Below, piece by piece: positions 28,301 through 36,800 of a DNA stretch of 64,000 nt. A program made the position numbers and the translations under genes. The DNA comes from Polaribacter butkevichii (lineage in GTDB: Bacteria; Bacteroidota; Bacteroidia; Flavobacteriales; Flavobacteriaceae), in contig NZ_CP150661.1 in assembly GCF_038024105.1 (NCBI RefSeq), positions 2,251,001-2,315,000 of the forward strand, in the 5' to 3' direction. The notes under the pieces were generated by a model. That model did no database searches and was not told the DNA's origin. It saw only the letters and a program-made list of their open reading frames with translations. Every line of letters begins with the position of its first letter. The stretch's first letter is position 1.

Positions 28301-28810
28301 CGAATTTTTGATGAACCAACAGCTGTTTTTAGTGAAAGAATGTTAAAACCAGAGTTACAAGGTTTAGAAGATTATGTAGACGGAATTAAAAACATTGTAG
28401 AAGCACAACAAAAAGTTGCTTTAAATTATTTTGAAGATGGTAGTATCGCTGCTGCAATTCCTCCTTTAAAAGTTCTATTACACATTATGGCGTATGGTAA
28501 TTATCAAGGAAAACAGATTAGCGATCCTGAATTACGTAATTTATTTAGCAGAGAGTATGTTATAAATAGCGACTGGTACAAAGAGCGTTTAAAATTAAAG
28601 CAACAAAAAGATATTGCATTCTACGGTAATCAAATTAAATATTCCGAAGACTTTATTGCAAACCCTTTTAATGCATCTATAGTTTCTGAAATGGACATCA
28701 ATAGTCGTTTAGAAAAATTAAAAATTGAATATAAAAATGTTAGTTCTAACGAATATTTAGAAAGCTTAATCGGTACAATTGGTGCAGACCCGTTATATAA
28801 AAAAGGGTAA
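25361..28810 (+). CDS. Probable PPi-type phosphoenolpyruvate carboxykinase
   Basis: 1149 residues, cytosolic, no signal peptide. Seen: CHKPCTVSGGGKSEISKP near 477-494, a Gly-rich loop with lysine comparable to the kinase loop of PEP carboxykinases; a Cys/Asp-rich block with MCWKNENELYNDGGAFKITC near 290-309; IADNYYGYSKKE; and TTGAGSEGALTKAPFN near 865-880. Known: PPi-dependent PEPCK of Entamoeba, Propionibacterium and some Bacteroidota is a single chain of about 1100-1150 residues, much longer than the ATP or GTP enzymes. It would interconvert PEP + Pi + CO2 and oxaloacetate + PPi. The assignment rests on length and these loops as remembered; no alignment was possible. It has its own promoter and a strong terminator. 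Confidence 0.55.
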   Translation: MQETRNDIIQFINLQLASLGQPTFKDKPENSTQFLNPKFEELTSSLIKSIQEKSRLLSNHLSPVDTRIQDFIDDYFKDVSIDKSIAIPNDTLVLSKKGQAREVSLPPDGNSFKSDLVTTSRVKQGILNNPLNDKRTTKGTFHIVEGSLPVPLDKFEVPKVVFAHFLNAAFNPSDDLKTLPFTSSQEKQAKVMVSTLLRPIVCPEVKGVISEKSLEVRFFVPGNLVSNLDFVESIFGNAGDPNLAQNDAALDTEHWTGHTGCIVLAPQLKELKKKDVGLPHFDDATERQRKDGMCWKNENELYNDGGAFKITCRDDRGVVITLIADNYYGYSKKEIKTQISYSANLFGLVEEEHAGGAIAFARRVMGDTVDGKDYAAFYNFKHTFEGVKELLGDTIEVKPENYAVDKKYPNIVYIPEFAYVNTNTNSITWMHNSKEQKLTLSPYKTYVHPTGSKLKLEKHKSIDLWRIIETFAEGVFCHKPCTVSGGGKSEISKPMQNAITYSTFNIHSIEEDFKKADEIIQYVYSNRWKVKDPNRPISRSFLSEKRTLSSAVKLLIPSKENSDEFNEMLNNIPVHIRSLVLFVKRLHRQAHGSLNWKEYMSVEIINGKKGTSLLYNNTPVVGSYVRIGFNEQGNWMLNKLRSDFSPSEKVQTEDDITASITIPRNLLNNLNPEFTNKSLKLLTNCEAHLFQRPDEAVVRGYDKAAELDLVTNGRFLTNYELLKKEDAIALYEDTINFDKYTQPVKDFIESIVKSDQKEEFFVVPSHTRIVNGEPTKNPRYLEPNKNVVETEATYLADLGVRLVRKIKSKDPVHHVVNAVLPGRRNNPVDKVAGIRPLAVYNPIHYQEAPELFMDFICSLTGKSPSTTGAGSEGALTKAPFNMLTPTTDLNNALLSHILTESNGFSTAAGYVGAENKIDHDVSLLIPEIWARLEPKDRDPKELIKNGSLEKIEDFEYEGETILASRLGYRITKTFSYRCMHRIFDEPTAVFSERMLKPELQGLEDYVDGIKNIVEAQQKVALNYFEDGSIAAAIPPLKVLLHIMAYGNYQGKQISDPELRNLFSREYVINSDWYKERLKLKQQKDIAFYGNQIKYSEDFIANPFNASIVSEMDINSRLEKLKIEYKNVSSNEYLESLIGTIGADPLYKKG

Positions 28811-28816
28811 ATTAAG

Positions 28817-28990
28817 CTAAGAAGCTTTTAGCAAAATATTAGGGCATCGCTTACAGTTGATGCCCTTTTTTTTATACTTATTGCAACAGCTACTTTTTGG
28901 TTTTATGCAAGTAGAAGAACAAACACTATCACAAACGGATGTATTTAACATAGAAACTATAGGCTTACTTTCAGTATAAAAAACAATCAT
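28817..28990 (-). CDS. Small Cys-rich protein, 57 residues
   Basis: A short gene read directly from the minus strand (ATG at 28990, TAG at 28817-28819). It starts MIVFYTESKPIVSM, continues CDSVCSSTC, then SSCCNKY, and ends NCKRCPNILLKAS. Seven cysteines fall in its second two thirds (C-x3-C-x3-C, CC, C-x2-C), a spacing that suggests metal binding. Support for reality: a perfect TATATTTG -7 box 18 bp upstream, the Cys pattern, and a clean fit between neighbours (6 bp from the convergent PEPCK stop). The terminator hairpin of the opposite gene lies inside its 3' coding part. Function unknown. Confidence 0.6.
   Translation of the reverse strand: MIVFYTESKPIVSMLNTSVCDSVCSSTCIKPKSSCCNKYKKKGINCKRCPNILLKAS
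28841..28873 (+). terminator. Intrinsic terminator of the PEPCK-like gene
   Basis: Stem AGGGCATC (28841-28848) and GATGCCCT (28859-28866) with a 10-base loop, followed by a run of T to 28873. It lies 31 bp after the stop codon. Confidence 0.85.
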
Positions 28991-29007
28991 TACAAATAAT
29001 TATGCTG

Positions 29008-29015
29008 CAAATATA
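29008..29015 (-). promoter_or_regulatory. -7 promoter element of the small Cys-rich gene
   Basis: On the minus strand TATATTTG (full TAnnTTTG match), 17 bases between it and the ATG at 28990. It supports the small gene at 28817-28990. Confidence 0.55.
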
Positions 29016-29107
29016 AGTCTTTATTTAGAATAAATAAAAATAGATGTAAAAATATATCACAGTAATCTTTTTTTATGTGGTTCTAGTTTTTTGTAATTTA
29101 GCTTTGT

Positions 29108-30013
29108 ATGATAAAATCAAATGAAGAAGAAATAAATAACAAAAAGTTTAAGTTAGTAGATTTACCAAACTTACTAGTTGTTAGTGCCAAATCTTGGTTT
29201 AACAACAATCCTTTTAATAAAGCAGCTATTATTGCATATTATGCTATTTTATCTTTACCTGCTTTAATTATTATCATTTTTAACATTGTAGGCTCTATTT
29301 GGGGACGTGAAATTGTTGAGGGAGAAATTCTTGATGAGGTATCTAGAGCTATTGGTAAAGAAACAGCAGAAACTATAAAAGAAATGATGGTTAATGATGG
29401 AAATAAAAAAACATCCATTTTTGCAACTATTATAGGTATTGCAACTTTACTTTATGGAGCTACAGGAGTATTCTTTCAAATACAAAATGTATTAGATACT
29501 ATTTGGGAGGCCAAACCTAGATTTAAAAATGGTGTTTTAGAAACTGTATTTGGTAGATTAAAAAGTTTTGGTTTTATTTTAATTATTATCTTCTTGTTAC
29601 TAATAAGTCTTGTATTAACCTCTTTATTAAGTGCTTTTGCAGAAAACTTAAAACATATACTTTCTGAGAGCTACGTAAATTTTATATTTACGTTTGATAT
29701 ATTTATATCGCTAGCAGCCATTTATTTTATTTTTGCAGCCATGTTTAAAATTTTGCCCAATGCAAATGTTCCTTGGCGAGCCGTTAGGGTTGGTGCTTTT
29801 CTTACCTCATGTCTTTTTGTTGTTGGTAAATACCTGTTAGCAATTTACTTTAGAGAACTAGAACCAGCGTCTACTTATGGAGCTGCGGGCTCTATGATTT
29901 TAATAATGTTATGGGTTTCTTACACCAGCCTAATTCTATTTTATGGAGCTCATTTTACAAGAGCTTATTCTAAAAAATATTATTTACATCAGCCAAAAAA
30001 AATTATCAAATAA
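29108..30013 (+). CDS. YihY/virulence factor BrkB family membrane protein
   Basis: 301 residues with six predicted membrane helices. The family start is visible (SWFNNNPFNKAAIIAYYAILSLPALIII), then LLYGATGVFFQIQNVLDTIWEAKP near 117-140 and the closing SAGSMILIMLWVSYTSLILFYGAHFTRAYSKK-like segment near 255-288. Known: the family (Pfam Virul_fac_BrkB) is widespread and was once misnamed RNase BN; its function is not settled. It is probably monocistronic. A TAGCTTTG sits one base before the ATG, too close to be its promoter. Confidence 0.92.
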   Translation: MIKSNEEEINNKKFKLVDLPNLLVVSAKSWFNNNPFNKAAIIAYYAILSLPALIIIIFNIVGSIWGREIVEGEILDEVSRAIGKETAETIKEMMVNDGNKKTSIFATIIGIATLLYGATGVFFQIQNVLDTIWEAKPRFKNGVLETVFGRLKSFGFILIIIFLLLISLVLTSLLSAFAENLKHILSESYVNFIFTFDIFISLAAIYFIFAAMFKILPNANVPWRAVRVGAFLTSCLFVVGKYLLAIYFRELEPASTYGAAGSMILIMLWVSYTSLILFYGAHFTRAYSKKYYLHQPKKIIK

Positions 30014-30087
30014 ACCTTTAAAATTAATACTTTTTAAAACTTGTTTTATATCAGGTGTATACCTTAAAAAAAACAGGTTTCACACAC

Positions 30088-30103
30088 CTTTAGTTTACTA
30101 AAG
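30088..30103. repeat. 16-bp palindrome CTTTAGTTTACTAAAG upstream of the outer-membrane barrel gene
   Basis: Perfect 7-base arms around TT, about 100 bp upstream of the ATG at 30206 and 75 bp after the YihY stop. It is followed by TTTTGTT, so it could be a weak terminator for yihY or an operator for the downstream gene. The rest of the 192-bp gap is featureless. Confidence 0.4.
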
Positions 30104-30205
30104 TTTTGTTAAAAAATAGATTATCTAATAATTTGATTAAACCTTTGCTTCAAAATTTAGTCACAAATATTTAAATCTTACCTAGCCAAACAATCAACCA
30201 AAAAA

Positions 30206-32947
30206 ATGAAGAAACTTCTTTTATTAACTTGCCTTATTTTAAGTAGCCTAACTTATTCACAATCAAAAACATTTGAATTACAAGGAAACATAAAATCAGG
30301 AGAAGATAATGAGTTCTTAGAATCTGCAACTGTACATACAGAAAGGTTAAAAGACAGTAGTATTGTTGCATATACCATTACAAACTCTAAAGGCTATTTT
30401 AATGTAGGTGGTAAAACTGCCGATGCAAAAATAAAAATAGTAGTTTCTTACCTTGGTTACAAACCTTACAGTAAAATAGTAAGTGTTAAAAACCAAAATA
30501 TTGGTACCATAATACTAGAACCTGCAAACGTGTTAGATGCCGTTGTAATTAGATCTAGTGCTCCTATCACAATAAAAAAAGATACTGTAGAATTTAATGT
30601 AAAATCTTTTAAAACCAAGAAAGATGCAAATGTAGAAGATCTACTAAAAAAACTTCCTGGTGTAGAGGTCGATGATGAAGGAAATATTACTATAAACGGA
30701 AAATCTGTTAATAAAATATTGGTAAACGGAAAACCCTTTTTTGGTAACGACCCAACAATTACAACAAGAAATTTAACCAAAGATATTATTGAGAAAATTC
30801 AAATTTCGGATACAAAGACAAAAGCACAAGCATTTGCTGGCGAAGATTCTGATGGAGAAAACAAAACCATTAACTTAACTATTAAAAAAGAAAACAATAA
30901 AGGGTATTTTGGTAAAGTTGCTGCAGGAAAAGGTACCGATGGTAGATATGAATACGCAGGTATGGCAACTCGTTTTAAACAAAGCGAAAGAATTGGTCTT
31001 TTAGCAGGTGGTAATAATGTAAACTCCCCTGGTTTTAGTTTTGGAAACCAAAGATTGCAATTTGGTGGTAATAACAGAAGTTTTGGTGGTGGACAAGGTA
31101 TTGTTACTTCTAACAATTATGGAGTAAATTACATAAATGCTTTTGGAAATATATTTGAACTTTCTAGTGATTACTTCTATAAAAACAGTGATTCAGATAA
31201 CAAAACAACAAGCGACAGAGAAACTTTTTTATCTGATGGTACAAGCTTTATCAGAAAATCGAATAACACTTCTTTTAACGAAAGTGATAGCCATGATGCA
31301 AGTGTAGATTTTGAAATTGAAATTGACAGTACTTTTAGAATTGATATAGAAACTGACTTTAATGCAGACATCAATAAAAATACTTTCATGAGTAATTCAG
31401 AAAGTTTTAATGATACTAATACTCTTACCAACGATTCTAACTCTAATTCTGTTGCAGATTCTAATATTAAAAAAATTGATAACGAGATAAATCTAACCAA
31501 ATTATTTGGTGATAACGGCGCCTTTTTAAAAGTAGAACTAACAGTAAATGTTAAAAAAACGGAAACAGAAGACTTGGTAAAATCAGAAACGAATGTTTAT
31601 GGCACCAATCCAGATCAAATAATTAGAGATCAATTTTCTGACGGAATTACAGACATTGTAAAAACCGGAAGCGAGGTGGTGTATCGGTTTCCTTTAGTAT
31701 CTAAACTTTTATTTTTTGATGTTGCTTACGAATATTCAAACACAAAAACAAAACGAAAAAGAAGTACTTTTAATTTTGATCAAAATACAAGTGATTACAC
31801 AAACTTCAGCAATTTACTAAGTACCGATTTCGAGTATTTAAACAACGTAAAAAAACCGAGTGCAAAACTAGAATTCAGAAATGATAAATGGTCTACATCT
31901 GCAAAAGTATCTTATGTAAATAGAACCTTAGAAAACAAAGATTTTTTAAGACCAGAAACCAATTTAACGAGAGATTTTAATAATTTAGAATACGGAGTAA
32001 ACCTTAGATATAGAAAAGATAGAACAAGCAGTTATAGATTAAGATATAACTTTAGAAATGGTATACCTTCATTATCTCAATTACAACCTTTTAGAGATGA
32101 ATCTAACCCATTAAATATTGTAACAGGTAATCCAGAATTAGCACCAACAAAAACACACAGTTTGCGTTTTGGAATATCCAATTTTAATTGGAAAGAAAGA
32201 ACTGGTTTTTGGGCTTTTGGTAATCTTTCTTTAACAAATGATAGAGTGGTTGCAAATACCATAATAGATACAAATACACTTATTAGAGAAACTTCTTATG
32301 CAAATGTAGATGGCTTTTATAACATGCAAGCAGGCGGAAGTTATAGTGTTACCAAAAAATGGGAAGATTTTGGTAGTTTAAAAACCGAATTTAGAGTTTT
32401 TGGTAACCATAGTAAAAATGTAAACTTTAACAATGGGGTACAATACTCTAGTAAAGCAACCTCGATTTCTCCAAGACTTGGTTTTGATTTTATGTGGGAT
32501 GATATCTTACAAATTAGACCTTCATATTCTATTTCTGTGAACAAAAACACTTATGATATAGAACAGTTTAGTGATAAAAACTTTACAAGTCACGATGTGT
32601 TAATAAGCACAGCAACATTTTTACCTAAAAAATTAGAGTGGAGAAATGATGTGAAGTTTAACTACAACCCTAATATTGCAGATGGTTTTCAAAAAAGTGC
32701 TTGGTTCTGGAATACTACTTTACGATATTCAATCTTAAAAGATAAAGGAGCATTGGGTATAAAAGTCTATGATATTTTAAATCAAAACACAAATGCAAGA
32801 AGAGTTGCAACAGAAGATTATATACAAGATTCTTCTAGTACAGTACTAAAACAATATGCAATGTTAACTTTTACTTGGAAATTTAATAGTCTAGGAAGTT
32901 CGGGTAAAAAATTTGAACCAAGTCAAAGACATAGATACAGAGGATAA
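30206..32947 (+). CDS. TonB-dependent-receptor-like outer-membrane beta-barrel protein
   Basis: 913 residues. Signal peptide 1-19; CarboxypepD_reg-like beta sandwich about 21-108 (LQGNIKSGEDNEFLESATVH ... VSYLGYKPYSK); plug-like domain about 110-225 with VEDLLKKLPGVEVDDEGNI, INGKSVNKILVNGKPFFG and DIIEKIQISD; then a 22-strand-type barrel (OMP_b-brl_3 class) rich in Asn/Ser/Asp and aromatic residues, ending in FKFNSLG and a basic tail. There is no clear TonB box. Known: this class is numerous in Flavobacteriia, and substrates are mostly unknown. There is no SusD partner, so a glycan uptake role is not supported. It has a good terminator and is probably monocistronic. Confidence 0.88.
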   Translation: MKKLLLLTCLILSSLTYSQSKTFELQGNIKSGEDNEFLESATVHTERLKDSSIVAYTITNSKGYFNVGGKTADAKIKIVVSYLGYKPYSKIVSVKNQNIGTIILEPANVLDAVVIRSSAPITIKKDTVEFNVKSFKTKKDANVEDLLKKLPGVEVDDEGNITINGKSVNKILVNGKPFFGNDPTITTRNLTKDIIEKIQISDTKTKAQAFAGEDSDGENKTINLTIKKENNKGYFGKVAAGKGTDGRYEYAGMATRFKQSERIGLLAGGNNVNSPGFSFGNQRLQFGGNNRSFGGGQGIVTSNNYGVNYINAFGNIFELSSDYFYKNSDSDNKTTSDRETFLSDGTSFIRKSNNTSFNESDSHDASVDFEIEIDSTFRIDIETDFNADINKNTFMSNSESFNDTNTLTNDSNSNSVADSNIKKIDNEINLTKLFGDNGAFLKVELTVNVKKTETEDLVKSETNVYGTNPDQIIRDQFSDGITDIVKTGSEVVYRFPLVSKLLFFDVAYEYSNTKTKRKRSTFNFDQNTSDYTNFSNLLSTDFEYLNNVKKPSAKLEFRNDKWSTSAKVSYVNRTLENKDFLRPETNLTRDFNNLEYGVNLRYRKDRTSSYRLRYNFRNGIPSLSQLQPFRDESNPLNIVTGNPELAPTKTHSLRFGISNFNWKERTGFWAFGNLSLTNDRVVANTIIDTNTLIRETSYANVDGFYNMQAGGSYSVTKKWEDFGSLKTEFRVFGNHSKNVNFNNGVQYSSKATSISPRLGFDFMWDDILQIRPSYSISVNKNTYDIEQFSDKNFTSHDVLISTATFLPKKLEWRNDVKFNYNPNIADGFQKSAWFWNTTLRYSILKDKGALGIKVYDILNQNTNARRVATEDYIQDSSSTVLKQYAMLTFTWKFNSLGSSGKKFEPSQRHRYRG

Positions 32948-32960
32948 AATTTAAAAATAG

Positions 32961-32993
32961 AAAGGCTATAAGTTAAGTTTATAGCCTTTTTTT
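32961..32993 (+). terminator. Intrinsic terminator after the outer-membrane barrel gene
   Basis: AAAGGCTATA (32961-32970) and TATAGCCTTT (32980-32989) with a 9-base loop, then T-rich to 32993. It lies 14 bp after the stop codon and also faces the end of the convergent efflux operon. Confidence 0.85.
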
Positions 32994-33024
32994 ATGTTTT
33001 AAATTAAAAGATAAAACTCTTTTT

Positions 33025-33237
33025 CTAGTTACAAGAAGAACATGAGTCGCCTTCTTTTTTAATACCTAATTTCATTAAAATGGTTTCTAACAAACACCAT
33101 TTTGTAAATGCAGACTGAATTAAATTCACTCCGATAAAAACGGTAAACCACATCCAATTCTGACTCACATAAAATGTTAAAACAACACTTAACAAAACCA
33201 TTACACCTACAATTACTCTAAAATACTTATTTAACAT
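33025..33237 (-). CDS. DUF2892-type small membrane protein
   Basis: 70 residues. Two hydrophobic helices (about 7-25 and 29-46), the family pattern NKYFRVIVGVMVL ... NWMWFTVFIGVNLIQSAFTKWC, then MKLGIKKEGDSCSSCN with a terminal CSSC. Known: DUF2892 (YgaP-like membrane part) often accompanies rhodaneses and sulfur or metal-stress genes. The CxxC tail hints at thiol or metal chemistry. It is the last gene of the RND efflux operon, separated from the previous gene by a palindromic repeat. Confidence 0.8.
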   Translation of the reverse strand: MLNKYFRVIVGVMVLLSVVLTFYVSQNWMWFTVFIGVNLIQSAFTKWCLLETILMKLGIKKEGDSCSSCN

Positions 33238-33310
33238 TTTTTATATTTTTTAACCTCCTACAGATTTCTATAGGACTATTCATAATTACTTATAATTTGT
33301 TTTAACTCCA

Positions 33311-33383
33311 ACCGATTTTACGCTGATAATCGCAAATCTATCGTTCTCCCTTTCCGCGTAAATCTGTGAAATCCGCGGGAAAA
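33311..33383. repeat. CGCTGATT-type palindrome, copy 1
   Basis: Left part CGATTTTACGCTGATAATCGCA, right part CCGCGTAAATCTGTGAAATC, then CGCGGGAAA. Its main arm is oriented opposite to the other copies. It belongs to a family with copies at 33739, 44643, 44717, 45211, 45320 and 48021. Non-coding, in the gap between the PII-like and DUF2892 genes. Confidence 0.7.
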
Positions 33384-33415
33384 TTATTCTTTTACTATTT
33401 TCAAAAAAGCAAAAG

Positions 33416-33721
33416 TTAAATAAACCTTTCTACTGGGAGTACAACCGCTCTTATTGGATTATTTGTTTCTAAATTAGTATTAAACTCCTCTATAATAGCA
33501 AAGAGTCCATCAATTTTTTCCTTGTTAGTAAAAGAAAAAAACATAATAGATTCATTCCCATTCTTCTCTGCCGAAAACCAATTAGAAGCTTTTAACAAAG
33601 AAGGCGCATTCTTATAACCATCAATATCTGAACTACTAAAGTTTTCAATATTTGCTTTTTTAAAGATATTTAAAACCTCTTTTTGAAACTCTTCTACTGC
33701 TGTAACGATCACTAATTTCAT
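33416..33721 (-). CDS. PII-like (ferredoxin-fold) protein of the RND operon
   Basis: 101 residues, soluble, no Cys motif. The pattern MKLVIVTAVEEFQKEVLNIF ... NGNESIMFFSFTNKEKIDGLFAIIEEFN ... IRAVVLPVERFI gives a beta-alpha-beta x2 ferredoxin fold as in PII and CutA proteins. Known: short PII-like proteins (for example the DUF3240 type) are encoded next to CusA/CzcA-type RND pumps in other phyla. Inferred: a small regulator or metal sensor of the pump. The family name is not certain. Confidence 0.6.
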   Translation of the reverse strand: MKLVIVTAVEEFQKEVLNIFKKANIENFSSSDIDGYKNAPSLLKASNWFSAEKNGNESIMFFSFTNKEKIDGLFAIIEEFNTNLETNNPIRAVVLPVERFI

Positions 33722-33738
33722 GAGTTTGTTTTTTTTGT

Positions 33739-33814
33739 CTCCCGCTGATTACGCAGATAAGTGCAGATTTATCCTATTCCTATCTGCGTAAATCCACGTA
33801 ATCTGCGGAAAAAA
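33739..33814. repeat. CGCTGATT-type palindrome, copy 2
   Basis: CTCCCGCTGATTACGCAGAT begins the left arm and TATCTGCGTAAATCCACGTA followed by ATCTGCGG the right arm, giving an imperfect stem of about 25 bp with inner repeats of GCAGAT. It lies in the gap between the RND pump and the PII-like gene. Confidence 0.75.
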
Positions 33815-33819
33815 GTTCT

Positions 33820-36800
33820 TTATTTATAATTTTTCTTCTCTATCATATAATACACTAACGGCACAACCAATAACGTTAGTACTGTAGAAACAATAGTTCC
33901 TCCCATTAATGATATCGCTAGTCCTTGAAAAATAGGGTCAAACAAAATAACAAATGCTCCAATAACTACGGTTCCGGCAGTTAATAAAATTGGTGTTGTT
34001 CTCACCGCTCCTGCCTCAATTGCTGCTTGTTTTAAAGGCACTCCTTCTTCTAATCTTAAGTTGATAAAATCTATCAATAAAACAGAATTCCTAACCATAA
34101 TTCCTGCCAGAGCAATCATACCAATAAATGACGTTGCTGTAAAAAAGGCGCCCATAATCCAGTGTCCTAAAATAATTCCTATTAATGATAATGGAATAGC
34201 AACCATCATTACAACAGGTGCTTTAAAGTTCTGAAACCATCCAACAATTAAAATATAAATTAAGATAATGGCTCCTAAAAAGGCAATTCCTAAATCTCTA
34301 AAAACCTCTAAAGTAATTTGCCATTCTCCATCCCATTTTACGGTATAATTATCTTCAAATTCTGGCTGTCCCAAATACATTTCATCTAATTTATATCCTT
34401 CAGGAAGCACTATTTTATTCAATTTTTCTTCCATTCCCAAAATTGCGTATGCCGGACTCTCTAATTCCCCAGCCATATCCGCCAATACATACACTACACG
34501 TTTTTGATTTTTTCTGTAAATGCTTTTTGCAGCAATACTTTCTTTAATTTCTACCAAATCTGCAATGGGCACTAAGTTTCCTTGTTTAGATTTTACTTTT
34601 AATTGAGAAATATCAGAAATGGTAGACTTCTCTTTTTCATCTAAAGCCAACACCAACCCAACCTGATTCACCGCATCTTCATCATACAAAGTAGTAATGG
34701 CACGGTTAGACAACGCCATATTCATGGTATAAGCAATTTGTTGTGGCGCCACGCCATACAACATTGCTTTTTCTTTATTAATTTCAAATTGATATTCGGT
34801 TTGATCATCTTCTACCATCCAATCGATATCAACAACATCTTCTGTGTTCTTTAAAATATTCTGAACACTATTTGCAATCTTAATCTGCTCATTATAATCA
34901 GGTCCATAAACTTCAGCTACAATAGTAGACAAAACCGGTGGTCCTGGTGGTACCTCTACCAGCTTTACATTTGCATTGTATTTTGCAGCAATTCGTTGTA
35001 TTTCGGGTCTTAACAATTTTGCAATTCCATGACTTTGAATTTCACGTTCGCCTTTATCAACCAAATTCACTTGAATATCTGCCATATTAGATCCACCACG
35101 TAAATCGTAATGACGCACCAAACCGTTAAAAGTAATCGGTGCAGAAGTACCAACATAATTCTGATAATTAACCACTTCTGGTCTGGTTGCTAAATACTGT
35201 GCAATTTCTTTAGTTACAACACCTGTACGTTCTAAAGTGGTGCCTTCTGGCATATCAATTACCACCTGAAACTCGTTTTTGTTATCAAAAGGCAACATTT
35301 TTACAGCAACCGATTTTGTGAAAAACAACACCATTGTTGCCAATAACAACACAAATGTTCCGCCTAAAAACAACCAACGTTTCTTTCCGTTTTCTAACAA
35401 AGGTCTTTCAAATTTGTTATAAATTTTATAAATAAAGGTTTCTTCTAAAGGTTTTTCTACTTTCTCTTCTCCTCCTTTTTTATCTTTTTCTCTTAAGAAA
35501 ATATATCCTAAATAAGGTGTAATTGTTAAGGCAACAAATAAAGATAAAATCATTGCTATAGAGGCTCCAATAGGCATTGGTGCCATATAAGGCCCCATTA
35601 AACCAGACACAAAAGCCATAGGTAAAACAGAAGCAATTACGGTAAAAGTTGCCAAAATTGTTGGGTTACCAACTTCATTTATCGCATACAAAGCAGCTTG
35701 TTTAAACGGTAAACGTTTCATTTTAAAATGCCTGTGCATATTTTCTGCAATAATAATAGAGTCATCTACCACAATACCAGTTACAAACACCAACGCAAAC
35801 AAGGTAATTCTGTTTAGCGTATAATCCATCATGTAATAACTTAACAACGTTAAGGCAAACGTAATTGGCACAGATAAAAACACTACCAAACCACCACGCC
35901 AGCCCATTGCCAACATTACCACCAATGTAACTGCAAAAATAGAACCGATAAGGTGCCACAACAATTCAGAGACTTTATGAGAAGCCGTTTCTCCGTAATT
36001 TCTAGTAATTTCTACATGTACATCATCCGGAATTAAAGTAGTACGTAAATGCGCTACTTTTGTTAAAATTACCTCTGCAATTTTCATAGCATCGGCTCCT
36101 TTTCTTTTAGCTACGGAAATAGTTACTGCCGGATATTCAGACTTATAAGTACTCGCTTTTTCACTCGCTTTTCCAAAACCTAAAGACACATAATTCTGTG
36201 GAATTTCTGGTCCATCAACAATATTGGCAATTTGTTTTAAATAAATAGGTCTATTTTGTTGTACACCAACCACCAAATTTTCTACATCTTTTACAGAGGC
36301 TAAAAAGCTACCTGTTTTTACTAAAAATTCTGAATCACTTTTATCAAAACTACCCGCACTTAATTGGGTATTATTTGCTTTTATCATTTCAGAAACCGAT
36401 AAAAAATCCAATCCGCTTGCGGCCAACTTATCTTTATCTAAAACCACACGTAACTGACGGTTTCTTCCTCCTATTTTATCGGTAATAGAAACATCATTTA
36501 CCTTTTTAATTTCACTTTCTAATTCTTGCGCCATTTGACCTAATTGATAATCGCTGTAGTTTTCACTCCACAACGTTAACCCCAACATAGGCACATCATC
36601 AATAGCACGCGTTTTAACCAACGGAAACGTAACACCTGCCGGCATTTGATCCATGTGCTTGTTAATTTCGTTGTATAATTTCACAAAAGAACGCTCAATG
36701 TCTTCGCCCACATAAAACTGCACAATTACCATTGCTTTCTCATTCATAGACGTAGAATACACATACTCTACACCTTTAATATTCGAAATTAATTTTTCTA

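Noticed and set aside
29099..29106. TAGCTTTG as promoter of the YihY gene
   Set aside because: It ends one base before the ATG, so transcription would begin inside the gene.
31177..31500. Minus-strand Ser/Leu-rich open frame inside the outer-membrane barrel gene
   Set aside because: Shadow of the Asp/Asn/Ser-rich barrel coding sequence on the plus strand.
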